Positions 18,020 through 28,082 of a stretch of 64,000 bases of DNA are shown piece after piece. This DNA is from Pedobacter steynii (GTDB lineage Bacteria > Bacteroidota > Bacteroidia > Sphingobacteriales > Sphingobacteriaceae). A model generated the notes under the pieces. The model was not told the origin of the DNA and searched no databases. It saw nothing but the letters and a program-made list of their open reading frames with translations. Within the stretch, counting starts at the first letter, position 1. Every line of letters starts with the position of its first letter. A program made the position numbers and the translations under genes. The stretch is taken from assembly GCF_900103665.1 (NCBI RefSeq), contig NZ_FNGY01000005.1, forward strand, positions 404,641-468,640, given 5' to 3'.

Positions 18020-18751
18020 TTAGTCTGCTTTTCTGACTTTTCCTGATCCGCCAATAGCTTTGGTCACTGTTGGATTTCCGGTATAGTTGATATTTCCAGA
18101 TCCTCCGATTGCCGCATTGATCGTTTTTTCTGCGTTGATGTAGATGTTTCCGGAACCACTGATGTGGGCATTTACTTCATCTGAAGACAGGCTGCTTCCA
18201 GAGAAGCTTCCTGATCCGCTAATGGCTACATCTGATTTTTTTGCTTTGCCCGAAAAAGACAGTTTTCCTGATCCGCTGATGGCAGCTTCCAGACTTTTTG
18301 CATTGATCGTTGCCTTGATGCTTCCGGAACCGCTGATTGCAGCATTAAATTCATCTGCATTAACGGTGTTTTCTACTTCAATGCTTCCAGAGCCAGCCAT
18401 TGCCAAAGAAGTTAACTTCTTTACCGTAATGTAGGCGGTAATTTTGGAATTTGATCTGCCGAACCAGTTATTGGAGTTTTGCTTTTTCGGTCTGATGTTC
18501 AAGCTGCCATTCTTTACTTCTGTGATCAGTTCGTCTATGCCTTCCTGATCTCCTTCTAGTCGGAGACTTTCGGTATTTCCGATTTTGACATAAACTTTCA
18601 GTGGTCCGGAAATGCCGATGCCGGTAAAGTTACTTACTTTTCTTTCTTCATCATGAAGGCTTGAAACGCTGATCCTGATTGGTTTTTCTGCTTTGCTGAT
18701 GGCAGCAAACCCGAAAAGTGCAAATGTTAATATTAAGCTGATTTTTTTCAT
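18020..18751 (-). CDS. Exported DUF2807 (GIN-domain) protein with SGSG repeats
   Basis: A 243-residue secreted protein with a signal peptide of about 20 residues. From about residue 115 it repeats a strand ending in SGSG or GGSG every 15-22 residues (AGSGSI, SGSGSIKA, SGSGKLSF, SGSGSFSG, SGSGNIY, GGSGNI, GGSGKV). This is the repeat of the DUF2807 fold, a right-handed beta-helix or 'adhesin head' in Bacteroidota. Function is unknown; surface or periplasmic binding is usual speculation. It lies 54 bases downstream of the M1 peptidase gene and may share its transcript. Confidence 0.88.
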   Translation of the reverse strand: MKKISLILTFALFGFAAISKAEKPIRISVSSLHDEERKVSNFTGIGISGPLKVYVKIGNTESLRLEGDQEGIDELITEVKNGSLNIRPKKQNSNNWFGRSNSKITAYITVKKLTSLAMAGSGSIEVENTVNADEFNAAISGSGSIKATINAKSLEAAISGSGKLSFSGKAKKSDVAISGSGSFSGSSLSSDEVNAHISGSGNIYINAEKTINAAIGGSGNINYTGNPTVTKAIGGSGKVRKAD

Positions 18752-18805
18752 GTGGTTAAGGTTTTCTATAAGACGCAGCCTACATCACGTTTGTTGCAAG
18801 ATTTA

Positions 18806-20461
18806 CTATAAATTTTTTATTTTAATATAAAAATTTGGATCTGCTTTGAAGTTGTCCTTATTGATCTGGTTACTTAATGCGGTGGTTTTCCATGCGGTAG
18901 TCGGGTAGATGCTGGAAAAGCGCTCGTCTTTCAGTGTTACTTTTAAAGGCATATCAAAGCCTTTTACACAGGAGGTCCACCTGTAGGACAGTTTGCCGTT
19001 TTCAATTTTGTATTCCAGGACAGGGACCATCGTTGTTCTCAAATACTGATCAAAAACCTTTTCCAGTTTTAGACCACTTTGTTTCATGATGTACTGCTCT
19101 ACCTGCCGGGTGGTTACTGTTTGGTGGTAGAAAGTTTTATTCAATCCCCTTAGGATGGCCCTGAATTTCTCATCGTCATTGATCAGTTGTCTGATCATAT
19201 GGATCATGTTGGCCCCTTTATAATACATGTCTCCGGAACCTTCGTGGTTGACATCATAAATACCGATAACCGGAACATCGTTGGCAATGTTCTTTCTGAT
19301 GCCGATGACATATGCTGAGCCCGCTTCTTTTCCCTGCGTAGATTCTGTAAATAAAGCTTCAGAATAATTGGTAAATGCTTCATGCACCCACATGTCGGCA
19401 ATGTCTTTTGTGGTAATGTTGTTTCCAAACCATTCATGACCGCTTTCGTGAATGGTAATGAAATCAAACTTCATTCCCCATCCGGTGCCGGAAAGATCTC
19501 TCCCCAGATAACCCATTTTAAAGAGGTTTCCATAGGCGACGGCACTTTGATGCTCCATGCCCAGATGAGGGGCCTGTACGAGTTTATATCCATCTTCATA
19601 AAAAGGGTAGGGACCGAACCAGTGTTCAAATGATTTGAGCATCGGCTTAACATCTGCGTCCCAATGTGGACGGGCCTTGGTGCTGTCTTCTTTTAAAGAC
19701 CAGTAATCTATGGAAAGGTTGCCTTTCTCTCCGGCATACTGATCTGTCCAGTGCGCATATTTACCAATGTAAAAGCTCACATTATAATTGTTGATCGGAT
19801 TGCCTACAAACCAATTGTACCTGGTGTATCCGTCAGAAAGCGCTTCTGTGCTTCTTAAACGGCCATTGGAAACCTCCTGAAGTCCTTTCGGGACACTGAT
19901 GCTGATCAGGATACTGTCGACCTCATCGCTTTGGTGGTCTTTGTTCGGCCACCAGCTGCTGGCACCCAGACCCTGACAGGCCACAGACACCCATGGGTTC
20001 CCGGATTTATCCTTGCTGAAAATAAAGCCTCCATCCCATGGCGGGGTTTTGGCGATGATCGGATTTCCGGAGTAAAATACGGTAAAACTTTCTTTACTTC
20101 CTTTGGTAATGGTTTGTTGAAAATCGACAAATACGGCGTTGAACTCCCTTTTGAAAGGAACGTTTTTGTTTTTATAAACCACCTTTTCTACCCTGAGGTT
20201 TTCGAAAAGGTCGAATTGTAATTTGCTGAAATCCTGAGTTGCCCTGAACTGGAATTCATTACTTCCACTAATAAATTTTTGATCGATATCGACTTTGACA
20301 TCCAAATGGTAATAATTGATGTCATAGCAAGATCGCAATGCGCTTAATGTTCCCCGCAGGCTGTCTGCACGGTTAAATTTTTTCTTTCCTGTCAGCAGCT
20401 GTGCATTGCTGAGCTGTGTGTAGCTGAGCAATGCCAGTGTTAAATATAAAATCTTCTTCAT
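18806..20461 (-). CDS. M1-family metallopeptidase, exported
   Basis: A 551-residue zinc aminopeptidase-like protein with a signal peptide (about 1-20). The zinc site HESGH is at 338-342, and the third ligand Glu361 sits 18 residues later in WVHEAFTNYSE, which is the M1 pattern. The N-terminal about 230 residues match the beta-saddle domain, including the hydrophobic VACQGLGASSWWPNKDH segment. The protein is shorter than aminopeptidase N because it lacks the large C-terminal helical domain. The upstream CocE/S15 hydrolase gene ends only 9 bases before its start, suggesting a joint role in degrading external peptides. Confidence 0.93.
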   Translation of the reverse strand: MKKILYLTLALLSYTQLSNAQLLTGKKKFNRADSLRGTLSALRSCYDINYYHLDVKVDIDQKFISGSNEFQFRATQDFSKLQFDLFENLRVEKVVYKNKNVPFKREFNAVFVDFQQTITKGSKESFTVFYSGNPIIAKTPPWDGGFIFSKDKSGNPWVSVACQGLGASSWWPNKDHQSDEVDSILISISVPKGLQEVSNGRLRSTEALSDGYTRYNWFVGNPINNYNVSFYIGKYAHWTDQYAGEKGNLSIDYWSLKEDSTKARPHWDADVKPMLKSFEHWFGPYPFYEDGYKLVQAPHLGMEHQSAVAYGNLFKMGYLGRDLSGTGWGMKFDFITIHESGHEWFGNNITTKDIADMWVHEAFTNYSEALFTESTQGKEAGSAYVIGIRKNIANDVPVIGIYDVNHEGSGDMYYKGANMIHMIRQLINDDEKFRAILRGLNKTFYHQTVTTRQVEQYIMKQSGLKLEKVFDQYLRTTMVPVLEYKIENGKLSYRWTSCVKGFDMPLKVTLKDERFSSIYPTTAWKTTALSNQINKDNFKADPNFYIKIKNL

Positions 20462-20470
20462 GGACTCAGA

Positions 20471-22348
20471 TTAGGGTTTTAATACCGTGACAGATACAGA
20501 TGAAGCATTCTGCTCATCATGGTAAATGCGCTGAACTGCTTTTTGGAAATCGCTGTCTGATGCATGGTAGATGTCGGTGAATTTCTGAGGATTCCGGTCT
20601 ACCAGCGGGAACCAGGAATTTTGTACCTGGATCATGATCCGATGTCCTTTTTTGAACGTATGTGCCACATCAGGAATGCTGTAGCTGACCTTTGTTACTT
20701 TCCCTGGAACAAAGGGTTCCGGTTTCTCAAAACTGTTTCTAAACTTCCCACGCATCACTTCTCCACGAACCAGCATCTGGTATCCGCCCATAATGATGTT
20801 TTTTGGATTAGGCTCCATTGGACGCGCATCTTCCGGGTAAACATCAATCAGTTTTACCACATAGTCGGCATCTGTTCCTGAGGTAGAAACAACGAGGTTG
20901 GCATTAACCGGTCCTGTTAAGGTGAAATCTTCTTCCAGAACTTCAGTCTGGAAAACCTGTACATCAGGTCTGCGTGCTGCAAAGCGCTGATCATCGATCA
21001 TGTATTCCCTGGTTCTTCTGGCCTGTACGCCGTCCTGATAAGGAACCGGGTTGGCCGGATCAGTTTCGTATTGGTTATAGCTGTTGGAAGCAGTAGGCTT
21101 TTGGAAGCTGAGCTTGCCTTCAGGTTGAAAATAAAGGGTTTTGTTTTCTGTATTTTTTGGTGGCCAGGTGGCAAAGCCTTTCCATTCATTGCTTCCTGTA
21201 ATAAAGATATTTGCTTCTGCCAGTTTAGCATCAGTTGCATCTTTCAGGTATTGCATAAAGAATGGAAATTCCAGGTTCTTCTGGTACCAGGTACTTGTTG
21301 GCTGTCCGAAGCTGATGTCTCCAAAGCTTTCTCCTGTTCCTCTTGACCATCCTCCATGAAACCATGGACCCATTACGAGGTTGTTTTTTGTTGTCGGGTT
21401 TTGTTTTTCTATGGCCTGATAAGTCTGTAAAGCGCCATAGGCATCTTCTGCATCAAAGAATCCACCCACCACAAGTACCGCAGGTTTTACACCTGTTAAA
21501 TGTGGTCTGATGTTCATTCCTTTCCAGAAGGCATCATAGGTGCCGTGTGCCATCATGTCGTCCCAGAACTTAATGCTGTCGCCAAAGTATTTTTGTTTTA
21601 CATTTTTTAATGCACCCACACTCAGGTAAAAACGGTAGTTGTCAGTGATGGGATAATTGAACGGTTTGGGTCCTTTGTCCGGGGTGATTGGTTTTGGTCT
21701 CGGAACACCAAATGAAGAATAGAAGCTGAAAGCATCTGCCAACATAAAAGCGCCGTTATGGTGGAAGTCATCCCCCATAAACCAATCGGTAACGGGTGCC
21801 TGAGGGGATACTGCTTTTAAGCCTTCATGTGCGCCCGGGAGGGCAGCTGTGGAATAAAATCCCGGATAAGAAATTCCATAAATCCCTGCTTTACCATTGT
21901 TGTCCGGGATGTTTTTGATGAGCCAGTCTATGGTATCATAGGTGTCTGAGCTCTCATCAATCTCTTTTTTTCCTTTCTTTTGATCGATATGAGGTCTTAC
22001 GTCAATAAATTCTCCTTCACTCATCCATTTTCCGCGTACATCCTGATAAACAAAAATAAATCCTTCTCTAAGAAATAAAGGAGATGGGCCTAAGGTCGTT
22101 TTGTATTTGTCTTCTCCATAAGGGGAGACGGTATAGGGTGTCCGGTTGATCATAAAAGGATATTTTTTTCCTTTACTTTTGGGGACATAGATTGAGGTAA
22201 ACAATTTAATACCATCGCGCATAGGGATGCTGCGTTCGATTTTTGTGTAATTCTCGCGTACATACGCGGAATCTGATTGCTGGGCATAGCCGGATGTACC
22301 TGCAAAAAACAGGATCATCATTAACCAGGAAAATTTAAAGCGGGTCAT
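20471..22348 (-). CDS. CocE/NonD-family (S15-like) hydrolase, exported
   Basis: A 625-residue serine hydrolase with a signal peptide ending about GYAQ. The alpha/beta-hydrolase core starts SIPMRDGIKLFTSIYVP and has YQDVRGKWMSEGEF. The nucleophile elbow is GISYPGF. A catalytic Asp is likely in VGGFFDAEDAYG, and the His in GPWFHGGW. The C-terminal about 200 residues form the jelly-roll domain typical of X-Pro dipeptidyl-peptidase, cocaine esterase and alpha-amino-acid ester hydrolase. Substrate cannot be told from sequence. It is the first gene of the minus-strand group with the M1 peptidase. Confidence 0.9.
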   Translation of the reverse strand: MTRFKFSWLMMILFFAGTSGYAQQSDSAYVRENYTKIERSIPMRDGIKLFTSIYVPKSKGKKYPFMINRTPYTVSPYGEDKYKTTLGPSPLFLREGFIFVYQDVRGKWMSEGEFIDVRPHIDQKKGKKEIDESSDTYDTIDWLIKNIPDNNGKAGIYGISYPGFYSTAALPGAHEGLKAVSPQAPVTDWFMGDDFHHNGAFMLADAFSFYSSFGVPRPKPITPDKGPKPFNYPITDNYRFYLSVGALKNVKQKYFGDSIKFWDDMMAHGTYDAFWKGMNIRPHLTGVKPAVLVVGGFFDAEDAYGALQTYQAIEKQNPTTKNNLVMGPWFHGGWSRGTGESFGDISFGQPTSTWYQKNLEFPFFMQYLKDATDAKLAEANIFITGSNEWKGFATWPPKNTENKTLYFQPEGKLSFQKPTASNSYNQYETDPANPVPYQDGVQARRTREYMIDDQRFAARRPDVQVFQTEVLEEDFTLTGPVNANLVVSTSGTDADYVVKLIDVYPEDARPMEPNPKNIIMGGYQMLVRGEVMRGKFRNSFEKPEPFVPGKVTKVSYSIPDVAHTFKKGHRIMIQVQNSWFPLVDRNPQKFTDIYHASDSDFQKAVQRIYHDEQNASSVSVTVLKP

Positions 22349-22468
22349 GTTGGGTATTGGTTTTTATTGAAGCTTAAATATACAGAAAACGTCTGCTCAT
22401 TTTAAGGATTGTAACATTAAAGATGAGGAAAGAATTGGAATATGGGCGATTATTAGTGTTAGGTTTAT

Positions 22469-22476
22469 TAACTTTG
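22469..22476 (+). promoter_or_regulatory. -7 box of lpdA
   Basis: TAACTTTG lies 22 bases before the lpdA ATG. There is no TTG at the expected upstream distance, so only the -7 element is supported. Confidence 0.35.
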
Positions 22477-22498
22477 TGCAACAAAAAAAATCCTTTAT

Positions 22499-23905
22499 AT
22501 GCAATACGATGTAGTTGTTATTGGCTCGGGCCCGGGCGGTTATGTTGGAGCAATCAGATGTGCCCAACTTGGCCTAAAAACGGCAGTGATAGAAAAATAT
22601 AAAACTTTTGGTGGAACCTGCTTAAATGTAGGTTGTATCCCTTCAAAAGCATTGTTAGACTCTTCAGAGCATTTTCACAATGCGGCACATACTTTCCAGA
22701 CTCACGGAATTAACCTTAAAGATCTGAAAGTGGATATGCCACAGATGATTGCACGTAAGGATGATGTGGTGACACAGAATACGGTTGGAATCCAATATCT
22801 TTTCAAAAAGAATAAAATTGATTCTTTCCAGGGAATCGGATCTTTTGTAGACAAGAACACGATCAAAATCACTAAAGAAGATGGAACGACTGAAACGATA
22901 ACTGCAAAAAATGTGATCATTGCTTCAGGTTCTAAACCGACTGCTTTGCCATTTTTACCGATCGATAAAAAGAGAATCATTACTTCTACGGAAGCTTTAA
23001 ATATTAAAGAAGTTCCTAAAGAAATGGTGGTAATTGGTGGTGGTGTAATTGGTCTGGAATTGGGATCAGTTTACGCACGTCTGGGTACTAAAGTATCGGT
23101 GGTTGAATTCATGCCATCAATCATTGGAACCATGGATGCCGGCTTAGGAAAAGAACTTCAACGCGTGTTGAAAAAATCTTTAGGCATGGAGTTTTACATG
23201 GGGCATAAAGTAACCGGCGCTACTGCCAAAGGTAAAAGAGTAACCGTAACTGCAGACAATGCAAAAGGGGAACAGGTAAAACTGGAAGCTGATTATTGCA
23301 TCGTTGCTGTAGGACGTACGGCTTATACTGCTGGTTTAGGTTTAGAAAACATCGGCATCACAACGGAAGAACGTGGCAACAAGATTCCGGTAAATGAGCA
23401 TTTGGAAACTGTTGTTCCTGGTGTATACGCAATCGGTGATGTAATTAAAGGTGCCATGCTTGCGCATAAAGCGGAAGATGAAGGTATTTATGTTGCGGAA
23501 ACTTTAGCCGGACAAAAACCACATATCAATTATAACCTGATTCCCGGTGTAGTATATACCTGGCCTGAGGTGGCTTCTGTAGGTTATACAGAGGAGCAAC
23601 TGAAAGAAAAAGGTACGGCTTATAAAGCAGGATCCTTTCCTTTCAAAGCAAGTGGACGTGCGAAAGCAAGTATGGATACCGATGGTTTTGTAAAGGTATT
23701 GGCTGATGCTAAAACTGATGAGATCCTGGGTGTTCACATGATTGGCCCACGGGCAGCAGATATGATTGCTGAGGCGGTTGTGGCGATGGAATTCCGTGCT
23801 TCGGCAGAGGATATCGCGAGAATTTGCCATGCACACCCAACCTATACGGAAGCACTTAAAGAAGCGGCAATGGCGGCGACTGAAAATAGAGCAATACACA
23901 TGTAA
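22499..23905 (+). CDS. lpdA: Dihydrolipoyl dehydrogenase (E3)
   Basis: A 468-residue flavoprotein disulfide reductase. It has the FAD motif GSGPGGYVGAIRCAQLG, the redox disulfide in GGTCLNVGCIPSK, the NAD motif GGGVIGLELGSVYARLG, and the C-terminal dimer-interface catalytic HAHPTYTEAL. It reoxidises the lipoyl arms of 2-oxo-acid dehydrogenase complexes and the glycine cleavage system. Being a single gene near sucAB, it is likely the E3 for SucAB, though it could serve several complexes. A terminator overlaps the end of the convergent downstream gene. Confidence 0.97.
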   Translation: MQYDVVVIGSGPGGYVGAIRCAQLGLKTAVIEKYKTFGGTCLNVGCIPSKALLDSSEHFHNAAHTFQTHGINLKDLKVDMPQMIARKDDVVTQNTVGIQYLFKKNKIDSFQGIGSFVDKNTIKITKEDGTTETITAKNVIIASGSKPTALPFLPIDKKRIITSTEALNIKEVPKEMVVIGGGVIGLELGSVYARLGTKVSVVEFMPSIIGTMDAGLGKELQRVLKKSLGMEFYMGHKVTGATAKGKRVTVTADNAKGEQVKLEADYCIVAVGRTAYTAGLGLENIGITTEERGNKIPVNEHLETVVPGVYAIGDVIKGAMLAHKAEDEGIYVAETLAGQKPHINYNLIPGVVYTWPEVASVGYTEEQLKEKGTAYKAGSFPFKASGRAKASMDTDGFVKVLADAKTDEILGVHMIGPRAADMIAEAVVAMEFRASAEDIARICHAHPTYTEALKEAAMAATENRAIHM

Positions 23906-23926
23906 TCATTTGTTATTGATCATGGG

Positions 23927-23957
23927 AAAAGGCTGCAGATTAATCTGTGGCCTTTTT
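23927..23957 (+). terminator. Bidirectional terminator after lpdA
   Basis: AAAAGGC-TG-CAGAT and ATCTG-TG-GCCTTTTT pair across a short TA-containing loop with one internal TG/TG mismatch. It overlaps the last codons of the convergent gene ending at 23940. Confidence 0.7.
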
Positions 23958-24755
23958 CATTAGCGCCGGGTAACTTTCTCTCAATGCCCTGACGCCGGCT
24001 TCTATCAGCATAAAATTATCTTCCAGGTGTCCGTGCTGGACTTCAACGTTCAGGTAAGGGATGCGGTTCTTCATTGCATAAATAGAAAGAGAACCATCGT
24101 CTTCTGCTTCCTGATGCTGTAGTACTACATTCATATTTTCTTTTTTTAGCTCGCTGAATAGCACTTTTTCGGTCACCAGGATCATATCATCAGGATCCAT
24201 GGCCGGGTTGACATGTACCGAATCTGCCACGTTTTCCAATTCTGCGCCAGGGAGATAAGAGGAGATGCCGAAACCTTCATCAGCGTTGTTATGAAGCGTG
24301 AAAATATAACCCAGTTTTGCAGGCTGATAGAAGTTTAGGATTTCTTTGGCAATCTGTTCCAGCTGATCGTTTACCACTTCATCCGTTTTACCATACTTCT
24401 CCAGTCCAAGGGTAATGCCTGGTCTGGAATAGATGCTGTTCGGATCGGTCTGGTAGTCCTGTCCGTTATAACTGAATGCATAATTTCTTTGTCCGCCGTA
24501 CTGGCAGTCAATGATGTTTCCTCCGTTTAAGCGGATGTATTCAAATGCGGCCTTTACACCGGTATCTTCATCATCGTGAATGGCCAGGAAGCTGATCTTC
24601 TGGGCGCCATATTTGTATTTTACCAGCTCAACAGGCAGGTCATTTAATTCAAGAATGGTAGAGTCCATGGTCATTCCTTCAAATACGGGAGGATGCTGGG
24701 CGTTTGAATCCAGCCAGCCACAGGCAAGTGCGAGTAATAAGGCGTGTTTCATCAT
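23940..24755 (-). CDS. Exported zinc-hydrolase-like protein (M14/AstE-AspA-like)
   Basis: A 271-residue protein that I do not recognise by name. The first about 19 residues form a signal peptide ending DSNAQ. The body shows features reminiscent of M14/succinylglutamate-desuccinylase-like zinc hydrolases: HDDED (an H-x-x-E zinc pair) near residue 57; RNYAF and DPNSIYSRPGI near 90-110, resembling the D-x-NR-x-F/Y substrate motif; a further His in TLHNNADE near 153; and a possible catalytic Glu in VEVQHG near 236. On that reading it would cleave an amide or peptide bond in the periplasm. It stands alone between convergent and divergent terminators. Confidence 0.55.
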   Translation of the reverse strand: MMKHALLLALACGWLDSNAQHPPVFEGMTMDSTILELNDLPVELVKYKYGAQKISFLAIHDDEDTGVKAAFEYIRLNGGNIIDCQYGGQRNYAFSYNGQDYQTDPNSIYSRPGITLGLEKYGKTDEVVNDQLEQIAKEILNFYQPAKLGYIFTLHNNADEGFGISSYLPGAELENVADSVHVNPAMDPDDMILVTEKVLFSELKKENMNVVLQHQEAEDDGSLSIYAMKNRIPYLNVEVQHGHLEDNFMLIEAGVRALRESYPALMKKATD

Positions 24756-24799
24756 GGCAGGTATATAGCAAAACTCTGACCACTAATTTATTACAAACA

Positions 24800-24835
24800 A
24801 AAAAGAGGAACCCTTTATCGGGGTTCCTCTTTTTT
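24800..24835 (-). terminator. Terminator of the RND efflux operon
   Basis: A-run plus GAGGAACCC, loop TTTATC, GGGGTTCCTC plus T-run. The symmetrical form works for the minus-strand operon ending at 24854. Confidence 0.9.
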
Positions 24836-24853
24836 GTTATAGTGGATGGAGGA

Positions 24854-27800
24854 TTAATGTCCGCCTTCCAGGTCGTATTCTTTTACATCTTTATGGTCGT
24901 AAGGTTCGGCGATCAGCTCTTCCATACTTTTGCCTTTTTTATTGAAGCCAAAGCGGTCTAAGATGCTGTCGAACACCTGGTACATTACCGGAACCACGAT
25001 TAAGGTCAGGAATAATGAACTGGTTAGTCCACCTACGATTACCCAGGCCAGACCGTTTTTCCATTCCGCACCTGCACCACTTGCCAGGGCAATTGGAAGC
25101 ATACCGATTACCATGGCAATCGTTGTCATCAGGATCGGACGTAAACGGGCATGGTTGGCCAGTACAAGGGCTTCGTGCGTTGACTTTCCTTCTGCTTTCA
25201 TCTGGTTTGTAAAATCGACCAGGATGATTGCATTCTTCGCAACCAAACCGATGAGCATGATCAAACCTAAAATGGTAAAGATACCGAGTGAGTTGTTGGT
25301 TAATGCCAGTGCAAGCAGGGCTCCGATTACCGATAAAGGAATCGAGAACATCACCACAAAAGGGTAAACAAAACTATCGTAAAGGGCTACCATAATCAGG
25401 TATACCAGGATGATAGAGGCCATCAGGGCGATTCCTAACGTACCAAAACCTTCACTTTGGTTCTCCTGGTCGCCGGCCCATACGTAACTTACGCCAACCG
25501 GTTTCTTTAGCTCACCACTTTTTTCCATGTCTTCCAGTTTTTTCTGCAGCTCTGCTACGATCGTACCTGTCGGCCTGCCGATAGACTGTGCTTTTACAGA
25601 AACTGAAGTACTCTTATCTCTACGTTCCAGCTGACTCGGTCCGGCGCCTTCTTTAATGTCTGCAAACTGAGATAGTTTTACCTGTTGTCCGGTAGCATTG
25701 ATGAAAATAAGGTTTCTTACATCATCAATGTCTTTACGGTTGAAGGTCTGGTAACGGATGTTAATGTCGTATTCATACTCTCCTTTACGGTATTTACCAT
25801 CTGTATTTCCACTAAAAGCGGTCTGCATGGTGGTACCTACAGTTTGCAGTGTTAAGCCCAGGGCAGCCATCTTATCACGGTCTACCTGAACATTAATCTC
25901 CGGACTACCTTTCTCTACAGAAAGCTTGATCTCGGCTGAACCCTGGATCTTACTCAGGACTTTCATTGCTCCTTCTGCATATCTCATGGCACTGTCCAGG
26001 TCTGAACCCATCACGACCATATCAATAGGCGCATTTTCAGCGATACCTAAAATACTGATAGGTACTGTTTTTACCTTTGCTCCAACCAGCACTTTTGCCA
26101 GCTCGCGACTTACTTTGGTCGCATAGATACTGGATTCATCTGCACGGTCTTTACGTTCTACCAATTTAACATTGATCTCTGATTTATACGCTGTAGCTTG
26201 AGTACCACCAAAGTCACCACTTGATTGTCCTACAGTGGTGATCAACTGTGTGATCTCTTTTTTAGTTTGTAAGAAAGCTTCTGCCTGTTGGGTAACCTGA
26301 TTTGTTTTCTCAATAGAAGCATCTTTAGGAAGCTCTATCTGTACCAGGAACTCACCTTTATCACTCTTAGGGAAAAACTCTGTTCCGATGAAACCACCAA
26401 TGGTTAGTCCACATGAACTGAGTAATAAAAGGAATACCCCGATCAGGGTGATGGCTTTATGGCGTAAAGTCCATTCTAAAATTCCGGTTACCCAAACAGT
26501 AAAGGAATGCAGCTGCTTTTCGAACCATAAGATGAAACGTCCGAAAGCATTTTTACCTTCAATTTTTTCCAGTTTACCGAAACGTGAAGACAATAAAGGT
26601 ACAATGGTAAATGAGGTAATTAAGGACAGCAGGGTAGCGATAATTACTACCACACAGAACTGGCGTAAGATATTAGATACCAATCCCGAACTTACCGCAA
26701 TTGGAAAGAATACCACCACAATTACCAGGGTAATGGAAACTACGGTAAACCCGATTTCGCTGGTGGCATCATAAGCCGCACGAACTCTGTTTTTACCCAT
26801 CTCCATGTGCCTGTATATATTCTCTAATACCACAATTGCATCATCGACAAGGATACCTACCACGAGGGAAAGTCCAAGTAATGACATCAGGTTTAAAGTA
26901 TAGCCAAATAACCCGATCCCGATAAACGTAGCAATCAGGGATGCAGGAATGGAAACCATTACAATGGCCGCGTTACGTAAACTGTGGAGGAAGAACAACA
27001 TCACAAAAGCTACCAGGATAATCGCAAGGATTAAATCGTGGATTACCGCATCTGCAGATTCCAGCGTGAAGATGGAACTGTCGTTTACGATCAGCATTTT
27101 TAGATCATTGGCCTTGTAGTCTTTTTGAAGGGTTTCCACAATTTTATGCATTCCCTTACTTACTTCAACCGCATTCGCATCAGATTGTTTAATGATCTGA
27201 ATTGCAATCGCACCTTTTCTGTCGATACGCGCAATTTTCTCTACTTCTTTCTGTGCATCCTGAACATCCGCAACATCACTTAACCTGATTTGTGCCCCGG
27301 CTTTGCTCGTCGATACTACGAGATTTCTTAACTCGTCTATGGATTTATATTTACCTGATAAACGGATCAGTACGTCCTGATTTTCAGTTTTTACACTTCC
27401 CGTAGGGAAATCCAGATTGGAGGTTAAGATCGCTTGTTGAATTTGTGGTACAGACAGTCCGTAACCTTGTATTCTATCTGCATCCAGTCCGACCACAATT
27501 TCACGTTCCTGTCCACCTACAAGGTTAACCTGAGCTACCCCTGTCACCCTGGAAAGGATTGGAGCAATACGTTTGTCAATTAAGTCGTAAAAGGCTGCAT
27601 CATCCATTTTTGCGGATGCTGACATGGTAATTACCGGTAAATCATCCAGTGAGAATTTATTCAGGGATGGTGGTTTTACGTCTGTAGGTAAATCTGCAAG
27701 GATTGCGTTTACTTTACGTTGTGCCTCATTCAATGATAAATCCACATTGGCTTTATCATTTAAGGTAATGGTCACCACGGATAAACTCTCATAAGATACT

Positions 27801-28045
27801 GCATTCAGTTTCTTAATGTTTTCCATGGAGGAGACCGCATCCTCAATCTTCTTGGTGACGGTGTTTTCCACCTCATTTGGTGAAGCTCCCGGATATATCG
27901 TGGAAATGGATACTACGTTGTTCGAGAACTTCGGTAACAACTCATAACTCAAGCTGAAGTAACTCAATAGCCCCATCAGCGTTAGTACGGTAAAAACCAC
28001 AATAACGAGTGTTGGGCGCTTTATAGAAATTTCTGTTATTTTCAT
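24854..28045 (-). CDS. RND-family efflux permease (AcrB/HAE1-like)
   Basis: A 1063-residue inner-membrane proton-driven pump. The sequence shows the RND plan: an N-terminal membrane helix, a large periplasmic loop, helices 2-6, an amphipathic segment, a second membrane helix with a large loop, and helices 8-12. The proton-relay Asp pair is visible in GILVDDAIVVLENIYRHME, and the mirrored motif GLVAKNAIILVDF is in the second half. A cytoplasmic tail carries GFNKKGKSMEELIAEPYDH. With the adaptor and TolC-like protein encoded just upstream it makes a complete tripartite pump. The HAE1-like sequence suggests hydrophobic drug or lipid export. Confidence 0.94.
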   Translation of the reverse strand: MKITEISIKRPTLVIVVFTVLTLMGLLSYFSLSYELLPKFSNNVVSISTIYPGASPNEVENTVTKKIEDAVSSMENIKKLNAVSYESLSVVTITLNDKANVDLSLNEAQRKVNAILADLPTDVKPPSLNKFSLDDLPVITMSASAKMDDAAFYDLIDKRIAPILSRVTGVAQVNLVGGQEREIVVGLDADRIQGYGLSVPQIQQAILTSNLDFPTGSVKTENQDVLIRLSGKYKSIDELRNLVVSTSKAGAQIRLSDVADVQDAQKEVEKIARIDRKGAIAIQIIKQSDANAVEVSKGMHKIVETLQKDYKANDLKMLIVNDSSIFTLESADAVIHDLILAIILVAFVMLFFLHSLRNAAIVMVSIPASLIATFIGIGLFGYTLNLMSLLGLSLVVGILVDDAIVVLENIYRHMEMGKNRVRAAYDATSEIGFTVVSITLVIVVVFFPIAVSSGLVSNILRQFCVVVIIATLLSLITSFTIVPLLSSRFGKLEKIEGKNAFGRFILWFEKQLHSFTVWVTGILEWTLRHKAITLIGVFLLLLSSCGLTIGGFIGTEFFPKSDKGEFLVQIELPKDASIEKTNQVTQQAEAFLQTKKEITQLITTVGQSSGDFGGTQATAYKSEINVKLVERKDRADESSIYATKVSRELAKVLVGAKVKTVPISILGIAENAPIDMVVMGSDLDSAMRYAEGAMKVLSKIQGSAEIKLSVEKGSPEINVQVDRDKMAALGLTLQTVGTTMQTAFSGNTDGKYRKGEYEYDINIRYQTFNRKDIDDVRNLIFINATGQQVKLSQFADIKEGAGPSQLERRDKSTSVSVKAQSIGRPTGTIVAELQKKLEDMEKSGELKKPVGVSYVWAGDQENQSEGFGTLGIALMASIILVYLIMVALYDSFVYPFVVMFSIPLSVIGALLALALTNNSLGIFTILGLIMLIGLVAKNAIILVDFTNQMKAEGKSTHEALVLANHARLRPILMTTIAMVIGMLPIALASGAGAEWKNGLAWVIVGGLTSSLFLTLIVVPVMYQVFDSILDRFGFNKKGKSMEELIAEPYDHKDVKEYDLEGGH

Positions 28046-28082
28046 CAGAATGTATTTATATTTTTCATTGTAAAGGCCTATT

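Noticed and set aside
18144..18434. Repeated sequence in the DUF2807 gene considered as a DNA repeat or CRISPR
   Set aside because: Spacing is irregular and the repeat is at protein level (SGSG turns), not identical DNA units.
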